A DNA stretch of 64,000 nt from Plecoglossus altivelis (lineage: Eukaryota > Chordata > Actinopteri > Osmeriformes > Plecoglossidae): positions 11,461,264 through 11,525,263 of the forward strand of contig BROE01000007.1 in NCBI GenBank assembly GCA_036571765.1, read 5' to 3'. This document shows positions 40,301-50,129 of the stretch, one piece after another. Below the pieces are notes generated by a model that saw only the letters and a list, made by a program, of their open reading frames with translations, searched no databases and was not told the origin of the DNA. Position 1 is the first letter of the stretch. Every line of letters starts with the position of its first letter. The translations under genes and the position numbers were made by a program.

Positions 40301-43300
40301 TTTCAATCTATTATAGATGCCCATCGGATCAATTATTCAGGTGCAGGGACTCTGGGAAGGCCAGCGTCTTGTTGATCAGGACTTCCTCAAGAAGCCTGAG
40401 GTTCTGATGCTTGTTGACACTGGCACGGATGAGTGACAGGAAGTGGGTGACGTCTTAGCGCTACGGTCAGGGCCAACGCTTCCTGAAGCGAGTGACGTGC
40501 CTCTTCGACTCCTTTCACCAAGTACCCACAACCGAGATAAACCTACACGAAAGCTTCTGTCATTCTTTTTCACTTTTTCACCTCTTCATAATAAATGTCC
40601 CTTGCGTGAAATAATATTTGGGGCGATTTTTGAGACCACTTTTTACACGTTTTCCCCCTCTGGGGTCTGACAACTGCCTCCACGCCCATTTTGGATAGTT
40701 AGGGTCTTTCCGCTCAGGTGGGGACTGTGTGCAAACACTCCAAGGCCATGATCGGCGTCAACAGCCTGCACTCGGCAGGGCGTCTGCGTTCACGCTCACT
40801 CTGCTCGGTGCGCTACGGACGAGACTTCCGCATGATGGACCCTTTCCGTTACCCCCGTACGCCGCGCTCGCGCTCGCTCAAGCCCCTTGTGTTCCCTGAC
40901 CTGCTGGGCAAAGCACAGGACGGACAGAACCACCCTCAGGCCCGCAAGAGAAAGAAGGTACAGGTTTGCATCCCCAATTCTTTCCTCCGCCCAACCTAGT
41001 GAGGGGTTGGGTTTATTTGATTCATTACGTCTCTTCTCTTTTTGTCGTCTTCGTTTTCCGTCTGAATTGAAATGTGAGGTGTGGACTTCTGGTGATCTGG
41101 AGGTCTGTGATTTTATTAGAAAAAAAACGAGCTGGTTTTTGATCGTACTCAGTTGTGACTTTGAGTCATTGCTTTCCCCCTGACATCACGCACGTCACCA
41201 GCACACAGTCTAATGAGACGTAGTGGATGATAATGATTGTAATATGGACTGTTGTGCTTGAACAGACAGCTGTAGCCCATACATCCACATGTGTACAGCA
41301 GTGTTCTCATGTGAGTCATTAGTGTAATGGCGTGCAGTTGATGAACAGGCTTGGTTCACACAGGACAGTGACATCACAGTAGTATGTTGTGCGTGCGTGG
41401 CGAGCCACTCAAGACTAATGGCACTCATTTGCTGCCTGTTTTGACGCTGATGAAGAGCGTAGAGTCGGTGATGACAAGCATCCATCCTGAGCTGTATGAG
41501 ACAGGCGCTCCAATGGACTCTGACTGATATGCCACTATTTGTGAACCGAACCCCCCTCCTCCACAACCCATCTCACCCTGCTCCCATGACTAGTTCTAAC
41601 AGGGGCTTCATATACATCTCACTTACCGGACCTTCAAACCCTCTCACATACGTGGAAACCGCCCATGGACATTTTGGCTGGAAGGATCATGCGGTGTTTG
41701 ATTTTGCAGTCTGACCCTGATAACTCACTACTAATCTACTGCACATTAACCACCTGCCGTACTAAGATTTCAGCCTACTTGACAATCTTGACCACAGGGA
41801 GAATTAGATATCTGTATACGGGATCCAGACACAAAATGGAGAATGCAAACGTTGTAGCCGAAATTCTAGCAGCTTTTAACTCGATATCGTATGTTGCACT
41901 TTCGGTACCACTTCGTCTGCATTAGGAAAAATATGTAGACGTCTATGAATGAAATTCACACTTCATGAGCTACTTGAGCTGTTAAACATTTCAGAGCAGA
42001 ACAGATTTAGGGCTTAAATTCCACCCTAGATTTCCTGTCAAAAATATCTGCGGTACAAAAGAGATGCTCACTTTGAGATGGGCCGACTTCTACTTCTTTG
42101 CCATACATCCATCCTGCAGCTGTGCAGAGTATTAATATTCACGAGCAACCAGCTTGGTACGTAGTTTGAGCTTAGATTTCTTATGGAACTGAATGTATCT
42201 ACTGTATAACAGTGGACATTCTGAGCCTAAACCCCAGATTCTAAAAGCCGGAGCTCATTATGAATATTCATGCGAATCTGAAAGAAAAGTATTTCAATTA
42301 GTCCCAGTTTCAAAGAGAATCGACTCGATTGGACACACTGCAACAAATCCAATTCGAATCAAGTCCATTTCTACACTGCCCATATCGATATAATTTGCAG
42401 GACAGTTTAGAGAAAACCAACAGAGAAAATTGAATTGAGGCCCATCGGTGGTGTTTCTTAATGAGAGAACGTCATAAAGAAGAGAGGGGTTTCAGGGTGA
42501 GAGCAACCCTCCCTCCCTACATGGTCGTTAGGGGCCAAGCACAGTGCATTGCGGTCTTGAGAAGACATTAGTGGCATTGATTAGTGTCCTCTCCATCACC
42601 CTGACTGTCACAGCTGCCCTCTGCTCTAAATCCAACATCTCTCCTTTTTGCTTCCCTCCTCACTTGGAGACTCAAGGTATTAGAAGAGTCGCTATATCAT
42701 ATTCAGTTGGCACGTCTCTTTGTCAGAGTGGGGCTGGATTTGAATGGGAATGCTGAAAATGCTTGGCTGTCTGGACAGATTTAGTGGAGGGTGACACCAA
42801 ATGTGCTGTCTTCTAAAAGCCTGTTTGTATTTATCAATGAGGGCCACGCTGAAAAGCCGGGGGAACTCGGCTACTTCATCAAATCCCATTTCTCCTTACG
42901 GTGGGATTCTTTTGGCTCCCTGCTATCGAACCTTTCTGAACTAAAACCTCATTTCCCCCAATGAGAAAGAGAACGTGGAATTACAGTGCAGTCTGAATCC
43001 GTGATTGGTTGATTGATTGATCGATTGATTATTCATGCCTGATTGGTTGCCGACTGTCTAACTGAATGACGACTGGTTGATTGATGAATTGATTGGAAGA
43101 GAATATTAGTTTTGCATTAGCAAAACTGCAATTGACCTGAATTAAAACCACCTAACTCTTTTTTTGGTTACAGGCACTCTACAACTCAATCAAGAACGAG
43201 AAGCTTCAATGGACAATGTAAGTCGCCCCTATAATCGCATCTCTCCTGCAATTACATTACAATTACAAGTACAGATAAAACACATTGTACTTGTGCTTGC

Positions 43301-44565
43301 CTGATGTATTTGTACTTGTATAGTGTAGCGTTGGTTAGGGCTGTTGGTTGAGACAGAGGAATAATATTATGTTCTCATTTCACGTAGCATTGTTTCTTAG
43401 CAAACCCCTGTTGTAGCTGCATTTATAAATGAAAAAGACTTGGTTGGTTGTAGTTGTCACAATGTCCTCAGCTCCGTTGGTGTCTGTAAACCTAAGAGAC
43501 TGAAACGGAATCTCGCAGTAAATCAGCAGAACATTCCATGCACGCGGCCACACGGACACACTCAGACACACACATGCGCACAGTACAACATCTACCAAAG
43601 AACGCAAATGTCATCAATGAAAGGTATTGATTAACTTCTTAGCACCCTCATTTATGACGCCAGTGTTGTCGGGCATGCAATGGAAACATTTGTGTGTCAA
43701 GGGTTGCTATTCTGGATCTCATCTCAGTGTGCTCTGGAGATGCCAATTAAGTCACTGGCTTTCCAAGCTTTGTTGCCATAGTGACAGCACCATGGCTACG
43801 GCTCCATAGCTACAGCTTTGCTCTTGCCTCCTTGAATTCTATCACAAATACACACCTCTGGACATTTTACACAGATAAGACGCTTTCACATGCAGGCAAC
43901 CGTCCCGTGTTACGTGATAATACTTTGACACAAACACACGTACAAACACAACGCACTAAACACCAACTCCATGAAATGGTACCGTTTGCATCCTGTTCAA
44001 TGGTGTGACCACAGCCACCCACAACCCTCCCTAAAATAGCAGCCCCTCCCAGAGCAGCTGAAAACTGGTCAGAGGAACAGATCGAGCGAGAGATCCGCAG
44101 AGAAGGAGGCGATCCAGTTCAGACAGCTCCACCCGAACACACACGCGCACACAGACACACACAGACACACGCACACAGACAGCGCGCACACAGACACACA
44201 CACACAGACACACACACAGACACACACACACAGACACACACGCGCGCACACAGACACACACACACACGTGCACACAGAAATACTCGCCAATTAAAACACG
44301 ACCATGACTCGCGAGGCCAGGGGCCGCCATCAGAACAGTCATTTTTAGTCACGTACACACAAACACCTTTCCATGAATACATGAATACCTAAACAATCAG
44401 ACATTTTCCCTCCTCGCGGATCCATGTGATTATGCAAACAGAGGAATACATGTGCACTGTAATGTTATAAGGGAGGGGAAAAAAACACAGTGAAATGTAT
44501 TATTTTACACCCCCACAGAGACGAACACGGCCACTCTCCTTGGTGCAGGTGGATGCACCCACATG

Positions 44566-44611
<46 letters not shown>

Positions 44612-45341
44612 TGCACACACACACACACTGTGCACACACACACTGTGCACACACACACACACACACTGTGCACACACGCACACACATTTCCTCATTCAGC
44701 ACAGGAGCGGGGGTGGAGAGCAGCTCCGTGGGTTCAGAGAGAGACGAAGAGAGGGATCTCTCTTCCGAGAGAAAGAGAGAGGAGGAAGGAGAGACAGACA
44801 CATGGCCCATCTGCTTTATTATTCCTTTTAATCTCCTAATCCTGCTCTCCCTCCTTCCTCATTGGTTCTAATCATCTTGTCTTCCCATTGTTCCCTGTTT
44901 CCACCTGTCACCTGTGGAGAATAGGAAGAGGATGGAGCTAGCTGTAGTCATCTTTGTATCGGATTCCCATTACGCAATACCTCAACACAACAGGCGCAAC
45001 ATCAATACACATCCAATTTTACACACCATAGTCATTATGTTGGAGATGAAGGGGATTAGCTCCAAAATGTGCGTTGTTGTGATAGTTGTTCAACTGACCA
45101 AAACGAAATTGTTAGTGCTACTATAGGGCACTGGCACATGTGTACAGAGCCATCATGTCTGATAGGCTACGGGTGCAGCAATGCCAACACAAATCCCAGC
45201 ATGCACTTCTCTAGATCAAGGCAACCTGTTCCTCCATGCCTCCGCATTACCACCCCACCCCACCCCCTCTCCTCTCCTCTCTTCGACAGCGTCTACTCTT
45301 CATTTGTCTCTCCTGTGTGGTTCTCACTTTGTCTTTCCAGG

Positions 45342-45420
<79 letters not shown>

Positions 45421-45561
45421 ATCTATCTATCTATCTGTCTCTCTCTCCCTCCTCTCTTCTACATCCATCCACCACTCTCTCTCTCTCTCTCTCTCCTCTC
45501 TTCTACATCCATCTCCCCACTCTCTCTCTCTCCCTCCCTCTCCTCTTTTCTACATCCATCT

Positions 45562-45597
<36 letters not shown>

Positions 45598-48500
45598 CCT
45601 CTCCTCTCTTCTACATCCATCCCCCCACTCTCTCTCTCTCCTGTTACTTTGTCTCGGTGTAGAGTGGGATTGAAGCAGGCCAGCAGTTACCAGGCAACAG
45701 GCTGGAACTCCATGCACATGCTCACTAGCGCTCCTGTTCTCTCTCCTGCATGGGGTTAACTGCTGTTATGTGCTGTTGGTTACTCATAGCCTGGTCTCAA
45801 AGGGTTCGGCAGCCATCCATTTTCTATTTTCAGTGTGAACTTTTTGCATGTGTGCTGGTGAGGTGGAAATTGGAATTGTAATATCTGATAGGTCTTTGTA
45901 TGGGTGGAACACTGCATGAATATGAATATCAATTCACCGACTGCCCAGATCATCCTAAAGTTCAAATGATATTGTTCTAGGAAACCATTTTCCAGGATTG
46001 ATCATCTTAGTAAACCGAGACAGCTTGGAAACACGTACAGTATATTGAAATGAATCACATAAGTATAATCATCCACTGCAGACAGACAGACAGACAGACA
46101 GACAGGTGACCTCCAGGTGAAATATACTTGGTTCAGACATAGACAGACAGACAGGTAGACAGACAGGCAGGTGACATCCAGGTGGAATGTACTTGTTTCA
46201 GACATAGACAGACAGACAGGCAGACAGACAGGCTGGTGACATCCAGGTGGAATGTACTTGTTTCAGACATAGACAGACGGGCAGACAGACAGGCAGACAG
46301 ACAGACAGACAGACAGACAGGCAGGCAGGTGACATCCAGGTGGAATGTACTTGTTTCAGACATAGACAGATGGACAGACAGGCAGATGGGCAGACAGACA
46401 GACAGGTAGACAGACAGACAGGCAGGTGACATTCAGGTGGAACAGGCTTGGCTTTGGGGAGGCTGGGGCCATGGCGACAGCTCCAACGTGGTAACCATGT
46501 GGGTGGGGAGAGCTGAGGCCCTCTTCTGTCTGTTAAGCACTCCTTCACAGGGCTCCTCAAGGCCTTTAATGAGAGGCAGAGAGTAGATGGAGACCACTGA
46601 TTCTCTCCTAACCCACACTCATTGAATTGTAGCGGAACACTGAAAACGAATTGCGGTTCCAATCGATAGCTTTTTACACAGCTGTATTATTGCACTGACA
46701 GGATAGAAGAGGTACAAATGCAGGATAGATGACCTAGCGGCTATAGCTGGCTAGTGGCGTCCAAAGGTGGTTGCCACAAGCAGTGGGCGATGCCAAAGTG
46801 AAAAACACTGACACGTCTGCAATTCATTTCTGAGAGGGAACGGTCCCTGGTGGCAAGGATGCCCCCGTTTTTCACCTCAAAGCTGCAACAAGATCGATAG
46901 TGTCGCTTTCCTGCTGTGGCTCTTTGTGATCAAGGAGGAAGGAGAACAGAAGGAAATCACAAAGAGATAGAGATGCAGAGAGAGGAAGAGAAAGAGAGCG
47001 AGGGGGGGAGGACCCACACAGAGAGCGGCTTTAATTCATTTGTGTTTCCCCTTGATAGACGCTGCCTTGTAATTGATATATTCTGAATATATAAAACAGT
47101 CATTAAACAGCATCTTGCAATGTAAAGATGGACTTGTGTTGACATGCCAATTCAGTCAGTTGGTTTTCCCTGGCAGTAAAGAATGGATGGAGCCCGATTC
47201 AATGTGAATGGATGAATGCTGATGTGATGGAAATGAGGCGTAATACGTTTTCTACCTGCCTTTCTTCTGTGGTCTCCATAGCGACGAGGAAGAGCTGCGG
47301 AAGTCGTTCTCAGAGTTGGGGGACAGTCTGGTGACAGACTCCGCCGCCAGATCCATGAAGCGGGTAGGCAGTGAAGGGAAGCCCCTGGTGGACATGGCCC
47401 AGCCTCCTGGTACCCTGCTCTACAAGAACGGCTTCCTGGTCCGCAAGGTTCACGCTGACTCGGATGGCAAACGCAGTACGTACCAAACCGCCGCCACTGC
47501 ACCTACGAATGACATGTCCTTTAGCTCACACGAAACCTTTGGAGGTAACCTTCAGCATAGGGACTCTGGGTTTTATCACGCTGTTCTACCCATTACAGCA
47601 CCGCGAGGGAAGAGAGGATGGAAGACTTTCTATGCCATCCTGAAGGGACTTATTCTCTACCTACAGAAGGTGAGTCTGTTTGCTAATGAACTTCCTGTTT
47701 GACAAAGTCATTAAGGAGAACAAAATGCTGTGTAAACTCCATAGCGTGACAATATTTCATGGGCACGGAACCTACAAAAAAACTCAATCTGGGTGCCAAA
47801 TAGCAGCGTCAAAGCTTGGACAAACTTTCACATCCTGTTTATGTCGTCTGATTGGGTGAAACGAGATGATGCAGCAGCCAGTGCCCAGAGACAGAGCCCG
47901 TCGAGGCTTCAGACCCTGGCACTGTACGGTGGCCCAGATGGACCAGTGGTCCTGGCCGCCTCACCAGCCTCTTGGGGCCTGGGTTCTGCTAACTCTGTCA
48001 CTTTGGACGGGAACAAAGACCCCGCCTAGGGAAGTTCCCATGGAGACGCACGGCTGTGCTCTCTGGCTCAACGAAATAAAAGAAGCCTCTTTTATTTCTG
48101 TTGAGCCAAGTTGTGGTAGAAAGATGTACGCCTGTAATCTGAACTGGATTATGTAGGGGGCGATCGGCATGACGCTATTTCATTCATCAAAAATGGTTTC
48201 ATGTGTTTCTAGGGAGAGTACCGACCAGACAAACAGTTGTCTGATGAGGACTTGAAAAACGCAGTGTCCATCCACCACTCTCTGGCCATGAGGGCATCTG
48301 ACTACAGCAAGAGGCCCAACGTCTTCTACCTGCGTACTGCAGACTGGAGGGTCTATCTCTTCCAGGCACCGTAAGTCTCTTCATTCACTCCTCTTAAAGA
48401 CTGACCAATCCCTTGCTTTGGCTCCATTTTTCCTGCAGACATCAAACCTCTCTTGATCTTGACTTAGCAAGGTCACTTTTCCCTCTTTTCTTTTTTTCCG

Positions 48501-50129
48501 AGGGGGGGGGGTACCAATAGCAAAATGTGTCCGGTCTCTTCCTCTTTCTCCTCAGCCAATCGCAAGGCTACAACACCATCTCAGTGTGTGTGATGGCAGT
48601 TGTGTGTGTGTGGTGAAATGCATGTGTCTGAAGGAGGCTGAGAGGCCTGTAAATCCAGGATGCAGCACGAGTAGCCACATGTTTCGGTCCCCCTGGAGGA
48701 CCGAGCTCTGCTCCAGTTGCAGCTTGCATTTGTCCCAGATACCGTACCTTCTCCGGCTCAGTCTCTCGCTCGCTTTGCCTCTCTCCCTTTCGCCATCACT
48801 TACTTCCTTGCTCTCTCGCCCGCTCTCCCTAACGCTCCCTTTGTCTCTTTGTCTTTCTCTCTCCCTGCCTTTCTTCTTATTTATCCAGGGACTTTGGGCA
48901 AGGCTGCCTGACTCAGTCTGATTACTCTCAGGGGTCTCTAATGGGCCTGTTAGTGGATAACAGCTTTTTTGTTGTGTTTTAATTGGCCGTTAAATTATTT
49001 CTTTGTCAAAAGCAGAGCCACGTTTCTCACTGAGCTTCTCTGATGATTATCTCTTTTGAAGTCTTACTTTGCTATTTGGACGCGATAATGAGCGATTGGG
49101 CATCCTTGCATGCACGCAAGTCAAGGCCTGCACGTCCAATCAATTGTGGATTCTATAAACGTGTGTTTTGTGCTTCACAGAAACGCGGAGCAGATGCAGT
49201 CCTGGATCACTCGCATTAACACGGTGGCGGCCATGTTCTCCTCGCCACCCTTCCCAGCAGCCATTGGTTCTCAGAAGAAGTTCAGTCGGCCGCTGCTACC
49301 AGGAGCCACCTCCAAATCGTCCCAGGTATCTCCATGCTACATACAACGCTGCCAACAGCCGAGATAAGATGGCATTGTGTCACTGATGGCTAAACGTTGG
49401 TTGTTTTGAGTGACCCTGATCCTGTGCTTGTAGGAAGAGCAGGTCCAATCACACGAGGCGAGATTTCGTGCTATTTCTACTGAGTTGGCTGAGTTGCGCT
49501 CGTACCCTCCTGACCGCAAGGTCAAAGGGCGTGAGCTGGAGGAGCACCGCCAGAGGGACGAGTATCTGGAGTTTGAGGTGAGCTAAAAGCCTCTGGCCCG
49601 CTGCTATGAAAAGAAATAATGGGAAATCAGTGAAGCGTCTCGTAATGATGTACCATAGTGCTGCTGCTGCTCTCTCATTCATTTTTCTTGTCTTTCTTTT
49701 TCTCTCTCCTGCCTCTTTTATTATCCCTTGTGTCATTTTATTTCTCTACCTCTGTCTCTCCCGCTCTCTCCCAATTTTCGCCCCTCAATTTTCTCGCCTT
49801 GTCTCCGCCGTCTGTAGAAAACACGCTACGGAACCTACGCCATGCTACTGCGCGCTAAGATCCGCTGCGGGGAAGAGGATCTCTCCGTGTTTGAGTCTCA
49901 GATCCTGGAGGACAGCAGTCTTCAGCGTGCCCATTCCAGCCCCACGCTGCAGGACAGCAGCCAGGCCAGCCAGGTGACCCAGGCCAGCCACGCCAGCCAT
50001 GCCAGCCACGCCAGCCACGCCAGCCACGCCAGCCACACCAGCAGCACCAAGGATGGGGGCAACAGCAAGGCCAGCAGCAAGCGCGCTGAGGGCCAGAGAC
50101 ACAGCTACCGTCAGGCTGTCAAGAAGTGA
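22553..50129 (+). CDS. psd: PH and SEC7 domain protein (EFA6A-type ARF6 exchange factor), 16 coding exons
   Basis: It loads GTP onto ARF6 at the plasma membrane, linking membrane traffic to cortical actin. Exons: 22553-24772, 24958-25075, 25356-25908, 26358-26825, 30504-30692, 31405-31485, 31750-31862, 32031-32089, 32947-33036, 43174-43217, 47282-47475, 47599-47669, 48213-48370, 49181-49325, 49434-49577, 49818-50129. All are GT-AG and phase-consistent, total 4959 nt, 1652 aa. Residues 1-1120 are low-complexity Ser/Pro-rich sequence with a conserved-looking QRIARAKWEFLFGTP near 760 and an acidic run at about 912-932. The Sec7 domain covers about 1140-1300: FALMGE carries the catalytic Glu (about 1221) and LLNTDLHGH ends at 1267. 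The PH domain is about 1355-1473 (KNGFLVRKVHAD, RGKRGWKTFYAILKGLILYL, QSWITRIN). Charged, probably coiled-coil sequence follows (exon 15), then a tail with an Ala-Ser-His repeat. Mammalian members are near 1000 aa; the extra length is N-terminal. The match is closest to PSD1, and linkage to chuk supports that over PSD2-4. Confidence 0.94.
24386..24436 (+). repeat. In-frame Pro/Ser-Arg coding repeat in psd
   Basis: Repeats of an 18-bp type unit (CCCAGCCGGAGC and variants) encode serial SPSRSP motifs around residues 613-628. Likely a phosphorylatable disordered segment. Confidence 0.75.
24795..24843 (+). repeat. (TG)n tract just after the psd coding exon 1 donor
   Basis: About 24 uninterrupted TG copies start 22 nt after the 5' splice site at 24773. 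Confidence 0.95.
25753..25812 (+). repeat. GAG/GAT run encoding an acidic stretch in psd
   Basis: Imperfect GAGGAT/GAGGAG triplet repeats encode about 20 consecutive Glu/Asp residues (about 912-932). Length polymorphism between alleles would be expected. Confidence 0.85.
25917..25942 (+). repeat. (CA)n tract just after the psd exon 3 donor
   Basis: Thirteen CA copies begin about eight bases after the 5' splice site at 25909. Confidence 0.9.
27115..27150 (+). repeat. (GT)n microsatellite in psd intron 4
   Basis: Perfect GT run. The intron (26826-30503) otherwise holds GA and CT tracts and an 81-bp tandem duplication; I find no extra exon in it. Confidence 0.9.
28996..29104 (+). repeat. (GA)n / GGGA purine tract in psd intron 4
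   Basis: An almost pure purine strand of about 110 bp. Arg-Glu reading frames across it are artefacts. Confidence 0.9.
29598..29692 (+). repeat. Two-copy 36-bp pyrimidine-rich tandem repeat
   Basis: The unit CTCCACTTCCTGTCTCCCTG plus a CCCTCTCC run occurs twice at 36-bp spacing, preceded by a CTC run. Confidence 0.75.
30282..30443 (+). repeat. Tandem duplication, 81-bp unit, two copies
   Basis: Copies start at 30282 and 30363, each opening with CAAGTAATATTACACTCTC; a third partial copy starts at 30444. The array ends about 40 bp before the psd exon at 30504, so it forms part of the sequence just upstream of that acceptor. Confidence 0.85.
31135..31400 (+). repeat. CT/CCCTCT pyrimidine block in psd intron 5
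   Basis: Imperfect CTCTCCCTCTGT repeats over about 260 bp, ending directly at the acceptor of the exon at 31405. It therefore acts as an extended polypyrimidine tract. Confidence 0.85.
32093..32266 (+). repeat. (TG)n imperfect repeat just after a psd Sec7 exon donor
   Basis: TG repeats broken by TATG, TGCG and a 22-bp-type repeat begin a few bases after the 5' splice site at 32090. Confidence 0.9.
33189..33290 (+). repeat. GT-rich minisatellite, about 36-bp unit
   Basis: Three copies of a unit containing TTGTGCTATAGTGTGTG separated by GCGTGTGGTGTG, about 150 bp after the exon ending at 33036. Confidence 0.8.
35690..35835 (+). repeat. Possible degenerate dispersed fish repeat
   Basis: CCTTGTGGGGACATTTT, with nearby GTTAGGG-like words and a flanking GT run, resembles a dispersed repeat I remember as common in teleost introns. 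The match is from memory and partial; a repeat-library search would decide. Confidence 0.3.
35838..36059 (+). repeat. Diverged tandem duplication, 121-bp spacing
   Basis: Two copies begin at 35838 and 35959 with ATTGAGATCAGGGGTTA and share CTCTAACGTCATTTTGA and AACAAACCTTC words. They differ at many positions, so the duplication is old. Confidence 0.8.
37066..37315 (+). repeat. Long (GA)n purine tract
   Basis: About 250 bp of GA repeats with scattered GC and GAAA interruptions in its first half and an almost perfect GA run from about 37245. Long mirror-symmetric purine tracts can form triplex (H-) DNA. The open frames (Arg-Glu, Ser-Leu) are artefacts. Confidence 0.95.
38540..38885 (+). repeat. 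CA-rich minisatellite
   Basis: Eight or so variable units of about 38-50 bp, each with a core like ACATGGTAAGGCACACAC followed by CA and CAAA runs. Early units carry GGAAAGG instead of GGTAAGG. Confidence 0.9.
39000..39681 (+). promoter_or_regulatory. psd: Candidate internal promoter and leader exon of psd
   Basis: A locally GC- and CpG-richer stretch at about 39000-39320 is followed by leader-like sequence ending at a strong donor, CCCG|GTAAGAGT at 39681/39682. It lies inside the large Sec7-PH intron, upstream of the open exon at 40718. Read together they look like the start of a second transcript. The ATG at 39522 opens a 53-codon frame to the donor, but it would join 40718 in a different frame from the one favoured there. 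I therefore treat it as 5' UTR. Confidence 0.4.
40718..40957 (+). CDS. psd: Candidate alternative exon of psd (Sec7-less isoform)
   Basis: This 240-bp block has a pyrimidine-containing CAG acceptor before 40718, a donor AAGAAG|GTACAG after 40957, and is open in phase 0 over all 80 codons. The codons are GC-rich at third positions, unlike the flanking intron. A well-placed ATG (40748-40750, GCC before it) gives 70 residues that then join in frame to the PH-side exon at 43174. The peptide is strongly basic, rich in Arg, Ser and Pro (RSRS and PRTPRSRS motifs), and ends in KRKK. As a first exon it would give a product with the PH domain and tail but no Sec7. As a cassette it would place 80 residues near the end of the Sec7 fold, which seems less likely. 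Confidence 0.55.
44132..44277 (+). repeat. CACACAGA-type microsatellite
   Basis: Repeats of ACACACAGAC with CGCG interruptions across about 145 bp of psd intron 10. Confidence 0.9.
44567..44690 (+). repeat. (CA)n with periodic TGTGCA interruptions
   Basis: CA runs broken by CTGTGCACACA at roughly 20-bp spacing. The TGTGCACA cores are palindromic. Confidence 0.9.
45346..45642 (+). repeat. (CT)n block with a higher-order unit
   Basis: A long CT run, a (CTAT)n segment at about 45415-45436, then four units of CTCTTCTACATCCATC separated by CT runs at about 60-bp spacing. Confidence 0.9.
46080..46436 (+). repeat. GACA-linked minisatellite
   Basis: Five copies of a core (GGTGACATCCAGGTGGAA, then TGTACTTGTTTCAGACATAG in full copies) separated by variable (GACA)n and GGCA runs. 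Spacing ranges from about 65 to 96 bp because the GACA runs differ in length. Confidence 0.9.
48065..48107 (+). repeat. Near-perfect short hairpin in a psd intron
   Basis: Left arm GGCTCAACGAAATAAAAGA and right arm TCTTTTATTTCTGTTGAGCC pair almost completely, with one bulged base, around a 4-nt AGCC loop. It lies about 100 bp before the exon at 48213. Confidence 0.85.
49982..50037 (+). repeat. 9-bp coding repeat (Ala-Ser-His)n in psd tail
   Basis: Six near-identical GCCAGCCAC units encode (A-S-H)n at about residues 1605-1622, within the last exon. Probably slippage-prone. Confidence 0.9.

Larger units (their letters stand above)
33037..43173 (+). other. psd: Large psd intron between Sec7 and PH exons (10.1 kb)
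   Basis: This is the largest intron of the gene, bounded by phase-0 junctions (…CTCAAG|GTACGC and TTACAG|GCACTC). It holds a purine repeat at 37066-37315, a CA minisatellite at 38540-38885, a 121-bp tandem duplication, a promoter-like region near 39.0-39.68 kb and an open 240-bp exon at 40718-40957. The rest shows no coding potential to me. Confidence 0.85.

Noticed and set aside
40718..40957. Reading the open exon as a normal cassette of full-length psd
   Set aside because: Phase would allow it, but it would place 80 basic residues next to the C-terminal helices of Sec7 where family members run straight from KDLLK to ALYNSIK; an alternative first exon fits better.
45069..45759. Three overlapping 145-197-codon frames
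   Set aside because: Artefact of the CT/CTAT block; all three frames open.
46133..46662. Long minus-strand frames rich in Cys-Leu-Ser-Val
   Set aside because: Translation of the GACA minisatellite; no conserved domain features beyond repetition.
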